Shown here one piece after another: positions 55,550-64,000 of a DNA stretch of 64,000 nt. The stretch covers positions 15,697,641 to 15,761,640 of the forward strand of contig NC_049985.1 in assembly GCF_000003815.2 (NCBI RefSeq). The letters are read 5' to 3'. The first letter of the stretch is position 1; each line of letters starts with the position of its first letter. The notes under the pieces are model-generated. The model worked only from the letters and a program-made list of their open reading frames with translations, was not told the origin of the DNA and made no database searches. The stretch is from Branchiostoma floridae. Taxonomy: Eukaryota > Chordata > Leptocardii > Amphioxiformes > Branchiostomatidae. The position numbers were made by a program, and so were the translations under genes.

Positions 55550-58500
55550 TCATCTTTTGGTACCAACAACTTCATCCCAGTCTGGCCAATACTGTTCCTT
55601 CATACGTAAACAGTAGTCCTTAATGTTAGGATATTGTTCATTGGTTAGCTTGTATAGGTGGGAGTGTTCGGGTGTGGTCCAAAGGAATTCTGCAAACAGT
55701 CCAAAAACAGTTGGGTCTGCAGCAGTTGGCTCCTCACCCATGAAGTATGGCTTGTTACCTGTTAAAAAAGTACAAAATACAACAGATCAGACACTCCTGG
55801 TCACATTATGACAAGGCAAATATGTTATCAATAACATTTGCATGCATTTCATTTGCTTCAAACACCAGACACTAACAATAGCACCATGGGTAGTAGAAAT
55901 ATGTACATGTAGGTCTGGGCAATGAAACATTTAAAAAAAACAATAAATAATTATTTGAAGACCTCACATGTCTGATTATAACACACTGTCACTCTACAAT
56001 ATTCAATTTAATCTAAGACATGCACCAAGACAAACAAACAAAAACGCAGACAAAAATAATACATGATTCTTACCACATATAATAGCCCTCTTACTGAGTA
56101 ATTCCAACAGACAAACCTGCTAGAAGGTCATAAAAAGGAGAGTATACCAGGCAAGACAACATCAGAGATTGGACATCCCTCAACCTGCAGGAAAGACTGG
56201 CTGTAGCAGAGGACAGACGGGCCTGGAGACAACTCTCCATCTTCATGGCTAACTTGTCCCCCCAACGACCTGGAGGTCAAGGGACTAGGGAGGTAGGGAG
56301 GTAGGTAGGTAAAGTGGGTTTTGTCCCTACCTAAGAACTCAGAAGCAGCCCAGACATCTTTCTGAATGATGGCATGGATCTCCTGGGTGGAGTGTCTGCC
56401 CAGCCCCTGGGCATGCAGCATCTGTCGCACCTTCCGCGAGGCCGTGGGGAAAATAAACAGCTGGAGGGCCGAGGGAACGTCAAACAGCTGTCCCAGGTGG
56501 GAGTAGTTTTCCTGCCATCGGTCGTAGCCGATACCCCTGGAGAAAATATGAGAAGATGGTTAAACACACTCTAAAATCACTGGCAATATAAAACGAGAAT
56601 AATACTGCCACATCAAAAAATTAAGATTGTCTTGAAGCAAAACATCTGAAGTTAATACCTCAGGTTTACTGATGCTGCATTGGCACATGTTCTTGTACAC
56701 CCCTTTAATAGCTTTGAACTCACGGTAACCTATACCGGTATCTGTCATTTTCAAAAACGGTATTTAAGGATATCAAGTCAATGGACTGTGGTTTCAAATT
56801 GCAATATTTAAAGACATTGCAGCTGAAAGTTATTTTCAAAATATTGCACCATCTATCAACTTGATATCCCTAAAAGCTAAATTCCCACTTTTTAAAACAA
56901 TGGATATAGGTAGCCTTCAGATAAAGATGAACTCACATTACTCTATAAATTTTGTATCTCTGAGTGAATTAAAAAGAAGTCTAGAAAACTTATACCACAG
57001 CTAAATGATCATGAGTCTAGACTTAGTTTCCATACCAGTATGTGTTCTCCTCTAGCATCTTGATAAATGCCCTGCTGATGGCACGTTCCTTGTCTGACAG
57101 CTGTGAATCCAGGTCAACTCCAAATTCTTCATTAAGGAACTCCATGATGAGACCTGAGTCACCCATAGGTTGTCCCTTGTAAGTGATCCATGGTATTTTT
57201 CCCTGAAATACAATGTCAAACCTGAAACCATATTGATAGCTCTATGTCGCATAAAAGAGACATAAAGATTGTTAAAGTCCATATTGGCATTGTTATCAAC
57301 TGTGTCTTAGGCAAATACATAGTAAGTCCTTTCCTAAGGCATTTCCTTCCACCGCCTTTTACCTCCCCAACCAAAGTCACATACCCCGGGTACACTAGTG
57401 CGGAGTGAGGGAAGACATGTTCAGCACTGCCTTTCCTGAAGACTCATCGGCTAGCCAGAGATGCCTGGACTCGAATCCTTAACCTCTTAATTTTGTATCC
57501 ACCTGCCTAATACCACTAGGCCATTTGTCAAATATGATAAATCTGACAAATGAAAGTATGTCATTCGTAGTCATAATTGAAGAGGGAAACGTTTCTATAC
57601 AACTAAACATGTCATTCTGGCGTACAGAATTCACTTTCTGAAAAGATTCTTAGACTTCTGACTACGAAATATAACATTAACTGGTAACAACAACAACAAG
57701 ACATGCTGATTTTGAAGACTGCTACCTTTGGCCCCAGTTTGAAGGTTTTGCTGTACTGATACGGGATGTCGACCATCCGCAGGTAGGTCATCAGTTTCAT
57801 ACCAAATGGAGTGAGACTCGGCACCAGGCCTGGCTTAGTGAATCCAGTCTGGTGTACATACACCATTGACTTGTCTGGAACGAAAAGAAAGGGATCCACA
57901 ATGGTTGGACTACAAATGGATAAAAAACTCAGAATGAAGAATTTCCAAACAAATAAGCTCTTGCACAGAGTTCACTATTGCATGTATGGGTGACAGGAGT
58001 TCTGGGTATTACATCATCCGGCCTAACACCTCCATTTGTTACCAATAAGGGTGTCAGACCAATAATTGTCAAAGGTATAGACGCCATGAACGTATTAAAC
58101 ATTTTGCCATTTGCTGGCGCCATTACGCTCCAGGCATTTTTTTCGCAAATTGAAACTGGTCAAAACGAGACTTTTTACATCTGAATGCCTTCACCCAAGG
58201 AGGTTAAAGAAAGAGTGATTCTTTAACCTCCTTGCTTCACCTTTGACACATACTGTAAATGCATTTTAAGTTCACTGGGATTTAATTTTGCGGCAGCGGG
58301 AAAAAGGGACTTTTCGCGGTGGTTTGAAGTTTGCGGTAGCACCATGCACTGTAGTCTCTAACTGCCATGGCATGGGAAAAATGTTTGTGGTGGTTTTAAG
58401 TTCCCAGACAAGCTGCCACCGCGAAAACCGCGAACATTAAACCACCACGAAAGTTTCTGCATTTACAGTAACCCAGGATTTCTCTCACCCTTTAACTTCA

Positions 58501-58957
58501 TACATGCGTAACATTAGCATAGTGAACTTGAAAGAACTTATAAGGACATATGTTATTGTTTAAGTTCAATTTATGTTGGGGAATTTGTAAGTAGGACTGA
58601 TATAATTAGTAGGAATGATTACATTATTTGTTGTTATTAAGTACGAGTATGATACCCATGTTTTATTGGAATTCTGCAACTCGGCGGTACTAAAGCGCCA
58701 ACTAGTAATCCAAGATGGTCCTGCAGTCTACGAACTAGGTTGATGAAAGAAGGGTCCAATACTAGACTGTTTGAGTAATGCTATCAAAAATGGTATTGCC
58801 TTTGCAAAACCAATACCATTAACTGTTACTTACCTTGTGCATGACCTGTGGATGACGTCCTGTTGGGACATGTCCATGCAGTTCGCAGCAGTGCGATGTG
58901 ATGGACTCGACAGCTAAATCTCTGTACTGAACAGAGATGTCTTCTAAGGGAGTTCAT
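55550..58957 (-). CDS. FAXC-like: failed axon connections (FAXC)-like GST-fold protein, five exons
   Basis: Minus-strand exons 58834-58957, 57726-57874, 57036-57202, 56331-56536 and 55550-55758 have GT-AG introns and phases 1, 0, 2, 1. They sum to 855 nt (284 residues plus stop). Residues 1-41 contain six Arg, no Asp or Glu, and read MNSLRRHLCSVQRFSCR at the start, like a mitochondrial presequence. Residues 42-about 125 form a thioredoxin-like N-domain (YVHQTGFTKPGLVPSLTPFG, MKLMTYLRMVDIPYQY, GKIPWITYKG, MEFLNEEFGVDLD). The rest is a helical GST-C domain (ERAISRAFIKMLEENTYW, FMGEEPTAADPTVFG, YCLRMKEQYWPDWDEV). This order matches FAXC and the cadmium-responsive CDR group of the metaxin/GST superfamily; the biochemical role is unclear. 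The start is supported by an in-frame TGA 9 bases upstream. It is convergent with the LicD-family gene. Confidence 0.85.
55759..56330. other. FAXC-like intron 4
   Basis: Its 5' end (minus strand) has a pyrimidine-rich CCTACCT tandem (plus 56289-56312 as AGGTAGG units) directly after the donor. Nothing else is recognised. Confidence 0.6.
56703..56942. mobile_element. MITE, family TAACGCTAG, copy D
   Basis: The left arm CTTTGAACTCACGGTAACC and right arm GGTAGCCTTCAGATAAAGAT are inverted relatives of copy C. Inner GGATATCAAGTCAATGGAC and ATCAACTTGATATCC also pair. It sits in intron 3 of the FAXC-like gene, ending 93 bp from exon 3. Confidence 0.7.
57330..57545 (-). mobile_element. tRNA-derived SINE in FAXC-like intron 2
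   Basis: The minus strand has A box TGGCCTAGTGGT (plus 57512-57523) and B box GGATTCGAGTCC (plus 57467-57478), with canonical spacing of about 35-45 bp. The body downstream contains AGGCAGTGCTGAAC. It is in the same orientation as the host gene. Confidence 0.68.
58196..58234. mobile_element. micro-palindromic element, copy 4 (39 bp)
   Basis: CAAGGAGGTTAAAGAA, loop AGAGTGA, TTCTTTAACCTCCTTG. It is flanked by CTTCACC on both sides (58189-58195, 58235-58241). The loop is nearly the reverse complement of the loop in copy 1, so it is the same element in the opposite orientation. It lies in intron 1 of the FAXC-like gene. Confidence 0.8.
58251..58470. mobile_element. MITE with TACTGTAAATGCA ends, copy 2
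   Basis: Left TACTGTAAATGCATTTTAAG, right TTTCTGCATTTACAGTA. The interior has inverted CGCGGTGGTTT/AAACCACCACG boxes. TA at each edge would fit a Tc1/mariner-type duplication. It is in FAXC-like intron 1, 9 bp beyond the flank of the micro-element. Confidence 0.8.
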
Positions 58958-59056
58958 GAATGTATGTCACTATTAACAACAGATCACTTTTAAGTATAAC
59001 GTTACAATCTTACAGGACGGCAAAAATTCCGAAGCCCTCCATGCTCGTACCCTCTT

Positions 59057-59068
59057 CCACTTCCGGGT
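59057..59068. promoter_or_regulatory. ETS/GABP-type motif upstream of the FAXC-like gene
   Basis: CCACTTCCGGGT (reverse complement ACCCGGAAGTGG) fits the ETS-family core with good flanks. It is 100 bp upstream of the ATG in a locally GC-richer stretch without TATA. A second GCTTCCGGGT is at 59384-59393. GABP/NRF-2 sites are frequent at genes for mitochondrial proteins, which would suit the predicted presequence. Confidence 0.45.
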
Positions 59069-59524
59069 TTCAATGGGGTGAAAGGTTACTGCGGCCGTGT
59101 ACGTAGCCGTATTGACTTCTTACGGTAGATCTCAAAGAAAACGGTATAGTAAAGCCGCGATGCGTTATATCAGCCTAAAAAATGGTTCCCCGTTCTTGGA
59201 AGGGGTTGATAAATCACGAGGAACTATTTTTGAAAGCTAGACCGCAGTTAGAAGTCATGTAATTACGCCTGAAAGTTGACCAATTTTCAGGGTTTCAGTG
59301 GTGCGTTTCGCTATTGTTTTCGGGACGAGTTACGCACTGCATGGGGTTTTCCGATATACCGGGTTATAGGACAAGGATCAACTGCTTCCGGGTCAACCAT
59401 ACTAATAGTGTATTGTTGTTGCACATATGATCACCTAAGTCGGTGATATGGCAGTAAATTTAACACATTTAATGGATTACTGTACTCTTGAGGTTGTTTT
59501 TACATACCAGACTACAATGTAGAG

Positions 59525-61828
59525 GCTTTTCGTTACGAGGGAGGTTTATACGGAATACGGATAGACCTGAGTGCCTGGATTACTACAGATGTCGGTAAAA
59601 AAAAGTGACAGCCTGTGCCAATGTCGAAGCTTTCCCGGCTATCAAGGCAAGTTTATACGGATGGAACAGAGACTTTCTACAATAAAGATTAGTACAGTTC
59701 TTGTCCTGTCGAGATTTTACGTTACTAAGGGAGGTGTATTCAGATACAAATGTGCCATACTACCGTGAGTTGTGTCCAAAAAAATTGACACAGTTGTGGC
59801 AATGCCGACGATTTCCAATCTTAAGAGAGCTTTGTACGGATGAAACAGAGACTTTCTACATGTGTATCATATAGAATGACACTGTTCTTGTCCTGTTGAG
59901 GTTTTACGTTATTGCAGGAATTTATTTGGATAGACCAGTGCCATACTACAGGTGTGTCAAAACAATTTGACACAGTTGCGCCAATGCCGAAGATTTCCGC
60001 TCTTAAGACAGGTTTGTACGGATAAAACAGAGACCTTCTACATGTTTATTAAATAGAATGACACTGTTCTTGTCCTGTTGAGATTTTACGTTATTAATGG
60101 AGGTTTATGCGGATAGCACAGTGCCAAACTACAGATGTGTCAAAAAAATTGACACAGTTGCGCCAATGCTGAAGATTTGCGTTCTTAGAGGAGGTTGTTA
60201 CGGATGAAACAGAGACCTTCTACATGTGTAACATATAGAATGAAACTGTTCTTGTCCTGTCGGGATTTTACGTTTTTGAGGGAGGTTTATTCAAATAGAA
60301 CAGTGCCATATATAGGTGTATCAAATAATTGACACAGTTGTGCGAATGCAAAACATTTGCGTTCTGAAAGGAGGTTTATACGGATGAAACTTTCTACATG
60401 TGTATCATAAAGAATGACACTGTTCTTGCCCTATTAAGATTTTACGTTATAAAAGGAGTTTTATTCGGACAGAACAGTGTCATACTCAAGTGTGTCAAAT
60501 CAAATTGACACAGTTGCGCCAATGCCGGCGATTTGCAATCTAAAGAGAGCATTGTACGGATGAAACAGAGAATTTCTACATGTGTATCATATAGAATGAC
60601 ACTGTTCTTGTCCTGTTGAGATTTTACGTTATTACGGGAGTTTTATTTGGATAGAACAGTGCCATACTACAGGTGTGTCAAAGCAATTTGACACAGTTGC
60701 GCCAATGCCGAAGATTTCCGCTCTTAAGACAGGTTTGTACGGATGAAACAGAGACCTTCTACATGTGTATCATATAGAATGACACTGTTCTTGTCCTGTT
60801 GAGATTTTACGTTATTACAGGAGTTTTATTCGGATAGAACGGTGCCATACTACAGGTGTGTCAAAACAAATTGACACAGTTGCGCCAATGCCGACGATTT
60901 CCTAACTTAAGAGAGCTTTGTACGGATGAAACAGAGAACTTCTACATGTGTATCTTACAGAATGACACTTCTTGTTCTATTAGGATTTTACCGTTATAAA
61001 GGGAGGTTTATTCGGATAGAACAGTGCCATACTACAGGTGTGTCAAAGCAAATTGACACAGTTGCGCCAATGCCGACGATTTCCAATCTTAAGACAGCTT
61101 TGTAGGGATGAAACAGAGACCTTCTACATGTGTATCATATAGAATGACACTGTTCTTGTCCTGTTGAGGTTTTACGTTATTACGGGAGTTTTATTTGGAT
61201 AGAACAGTGCCATACAACAGGTGTGTCAAACAAATTGACACAGTTGCGCCAATGCCGTAGATTTCCGTTCTTAAGAGAGCTTTGTACTGATTAAACAGAG
61301 ACTTTCTACATGTGTATCATATAGAATGACACTGTTTTTGTCCTGTTGATATTTTACGTTATTGAGGGAGGTTTATTCGGATATAAATGCCATACTACAG
61401 GTGTGTCAAAAAAATTGACACAGTTGCGCCATTGCTGAAGATTTGCGTTATTAAAGGAGGTTGTTACGGCTGAAACAGACACTTTCTACATGTGTACAGT
61501 GTAGAATGACACTGTTGTTGTCCTGTTGAGATTTCACGTTAGTAAGGGAAGTTTATGCGGATAAAACAATGCCAAACTACATATGTGTCAAAAAAATTGA
61601 CACAGTTGTGCCAATGCCAGAGATTTCCGTTCTTATGGGAGGTTTATACGGATGGAACAGAGACTTTCTACATGTTGTATCATATAGAATGAAAATGTTC
61701 TTGTCCTGTTGAGATTTTACGTTATTAAGGGAGGTTTATGCGGATAGAATAGTGCCATACTACATGTGTGTCAAAAAATTGACACAGTTGCGCCAATGCC
61801 GAAGATGTCCGTTCTTAAGACAGGTTGA
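59525..61828 (+). repeat. satellite, about 181-bp monomers, direct orientation
   Basis: About thirteen head-to-tail units. The landmark GACACAGTTG recurs at about 59787, 59969, 60151, 60331, 60507, 60690, 60873, 61054, 61237, 61417, 61599 and 61781 (spacing 176-183). Each unit carries CTGTTCTTGTCCTGTTGAGA, TTTTACGTTATT, GTGCCATACTACAGGTGTGT and the inverted pair TGTGTCAA...TTGACACA. The first unit (59525-59700) is the most diverged, as expected at an array edge. Open frames here are repeat artefacts. Confidence 0.95.
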
Positions 61829-62297
61829 NNNNNNNNNNNNNNNNNNNNNNNNNNNNNNNNNNNNNNNNNNNNNNNNNNNNNNNNNNNNNNNNNNNNNNNN
61901 NNNNNNNNNNNNNNNNNNNNNNNNNNNNNNNNNNNNNNNNNNNNNNNNNNNNNNNNNNNNNNNNNNNNNNNNNNNNNNNNNNNNNNNNNNNNNNNNNNNN
62001 NNNNNNNNNNNNNNNNNNNNNNNNNNNNNNNNNNNNNNNNNNNNNNNNNNNNNNNNNNNNNNNNNNNNNNNNNNNNNNNNNNNNNNNNNNNNNNNNNNNN
62101 NNNNNNNNNNNNNNNNNNNNNNNNNNNNNNNNNNNNNNNNNNNNNNNNNNNNNNNNNNNNNNNNNNNNNNNNNNNNNNNNNNNNNNNNNNNNNNNNNNNN
62201 NNNNNNNNNNNNNNNNNNNNNNNNNNNNNNNNNNNNNNNNNNNNNNNNNNNNNNNNNNNNNNNNNNNNNNNNNNNNNNNNNNNNNNNNNNNNNNNNN
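61829..62297. other. assembly gap (N)
   Basis: 469 unresolved bases inside the satellite. The orientation of the units differs on the two sides. Confidence 0.99.
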
Positions 62298-64000
62298 AAA
62301 GTTTTTGTTTCATTCGGAACAACGTTTCCATAGGTTCGAAAATCTTTGGCACTGGGCGCAGTTGTGTCAATTTTTGTCCCCCAACTGTAGTATGGAACTG
62401 TTCTATCCGCATAAATCTCCCCCCGTAGCGTAAATCCCGACAGAACAAGAACAGTGTCTTTCCTTATGATACACATGTAGAAAGTCTCTGTTCTATCCGT
62501 TAAACATTCCCTAATAGTGATTGATACACCTGTAGTATGACACTGTTCTTTCCGAATAAACCTCCGTAACAAAATAAAATCTCAAAAGGACAAGAACAGT
62601 GTCATTCTACATGATACACATGAAGGAAGTTTCTGTTTCATCCGTATAAACCTCCAATAAAAACGGAATACTCTGGCATTGGCACAACTGTGTCAATTTT
62701 TTGACACACCTGTAGTTTGGCACCGTTCTATCCGCATAAACCTCCCTCAATAACGTAAAATCTCAACAGGACAAGAACAGTGTCATTCTATATCATACAC
62801 ATGAAGAAAGTTTCTGTTTCATCCGTAACAACCTCCTTTAAGAACGCAAATCTTCAGCATTGGCGCAACTGTGTCAATTTGTTTTGACACACCTGTAGCA
62901 TGGCATTATATCCGAATAAAGCGCCCTCAATAACGTAAAATCCCGACAGGACAAGAACAGTGTCATTCCATACGATACACATGTAGAAAATTTCTGTTCC
63001 ATGGGAATAAACCTCACATAACAACGGAAATCTCTGACAATGGCACAACTGTGTCAATTTTTTGACACACCTGTAGTATGGCACTGTTCTATCCGAATAA
63101 AAGCTCCCTTTATAACTTAAAATCTTAACAGGACAAGAACAGTGTCATTCTATATGATAGACATGTAGAAAGTTTCTGTTTCATCCATATCAACCTCCCA
63201 TAAAAACGGAAATCTCTGGCATTTGCACAACTGTGTCAATTTTTTTGACACACCTGTAGTTTGGCACCGTTCTATCCACATTAACCTCCCTTAATAACGT
63301 AAAATCTCAACAGGACAAGAACAGTGTAAGTCTATATGATACACATGTAGAAAGTGTCTGTTTCATCCGTAACAACCTTCTCTAAGAACGGAAATCTTTG
63401 GCATTGGCACAACTGTGTCAATTTTTTGACACACCTCTAGTATGGCACTGTTCTATCCGCATAAACCTCCCTTAATAACGTAAAATCTCAACAGGACAAG
63501 AACAGTGTCATTCTATATGATACACATGAAGAAAATTTCTGTTTGATCCGTAACAACCTTCCGGAGTTGCGCCAATGCTGAAGGTTTGCGTTCTTAAAGT
63601 TTTTAAGAACGCAAATATTCAGCATTGGCGCAACTGTGTCAATTTATTTTGACACACCTGTAGTATGGAATTTATATCCGAATAAACCGCCCTCAATAAC
63701 GTAAAATCTCAACAGGACAAAAACAGTGTCATTCTATATGATACACATGTAGATAGTCTCTGTTTCATCCGTAACAACCTTCCCTAAGAACGGAAATCTT
63801 TGGCATTGGCACAACTGTGTCAATTTTTTGACACACCTCTAGTATGGCACTGTTCCATCCGCATAAACCTCCCTTAATAACGTAAAATCTCAACAGGACA
63901 AGAACAGTGTCATTCTATATGATACACATGAAGAAAATTTCTGTTTGATCCGTAACAACCTTCCGGAGTTGCGCCAATGCTCGAGATTTGCGTTCTTAAA
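62298..64000 (-). repeat. satellite, same monomers in inverted orientation
   Basis: Units are now read as AGGACAAGAACAGTGTCATT and CAACTGTGTCAATTTTTTG, the reverse complement of the left array. Spacing is less regular: a unit near 62500-62540 is shortened, and small pieces in direct orientation interrupt at about 63565-63598 and 63967-64000. The array runs off the window. Confidence 0.93.
63566..63632. repeat. hairpin junction within the inverted satellite
   Basis: GTTGCGCCAATGCTGAAGG...GTTCTTAAA, a very short spacer, then TTAAGAACGCAAATATTCAG...TTGGCGCAAC. The arms are about 32 bases. The left arm recurs at 63967-64000, about 402 bp later. Confidence 0.85.

Noticed and set aside
61752-62572. 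Long frames across the N gap
   Set aside because: They exist only because Ns contain no stop codons, and their ends are satellite sequence.
59525-64000. Regular repeats that could be mistaken for a CRISPR array
   Set aside because: The whole 181-bp unit is repeated with drift and there are no unique spacers. It is a satellite in a eukaryotic genome.

Overview
The window is animal nuclear DNA. It has split genes with canonical GT-AG introns, long AT-rich non-coding stretches, and dense small inverted-repeat transposons, tRNA-derived SINEs, non-LTR retrotransposons and a satellite array. The repeat repertoire and the two host proteins fit an invertebrate deuterostome, most likely a lancelet (Branchiostoma). 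That species call is my inference from familiarity and was not tested by search.

Layout. 1-32.6 kb: no host exon that I can support. This stretch is a graveyard of MITEs and SINEs. Its centre is a composite at 6171-12932, in which a 5.7-kb element with 1.2-kb inverted arms sits inside a smaller MITE; an uninterrupted copy of that MITE lies at 22500-23388. 32.6-53.3 kb: a plus-strand gene for a Golgi-type LicD/fukutin-related phosphosugar transferase. It has three coding exons (32682-34347, 48333-48411, 53074-53251) that join in frame to 640 residues. Its 14-kb intron holds a non-autonomous piggyBac-like element (36410-37899) and a full-length minus-strand L1/Tx1-like LINE (37908-44235) with both ORFs open, a poly(A) tail and a 17-bp target duplication that overlaps the piggyBac end. 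54.8-55.2 kb: the 3' end of a CR1-like LINE between the two convergent host genes. 55.5-59.0 kb: a minus-strand five-exon gene for a failed-axon-connections (FAXC)/GST-fold protein of 284 residues with an arginine-rich, acid-free N-terminus and an ETS-type motif just upstream. 59.5-64 kb: a satellite of about 181-bp units, interrupted by a 469-base assembly gap, with the units in opposite orientation on the two sides.

Most interesting observation. Four tiny palindromes (29-39 bp) with CAAGGA...TCCTTG ends (44269, 48046, 53708, 58196) are each flanked by a different, exact 7-bp direct repeat. They behave like a family of extremely small mobile elements, and all four lie in or beside the two host genes. 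Second, the 1.3-kb spacer between the two LINE ORFs carries degenerate repeats built round short palindromes whose arms have changed in a compensatory way, which suggests a selected RNA or DNA hairpin.

The two host genes are transcribed towards each other. Nothing in the sequence links their functions: one should act in Golgi glycan synthesis and the other is a candidate mitochondrial GST-like protein.
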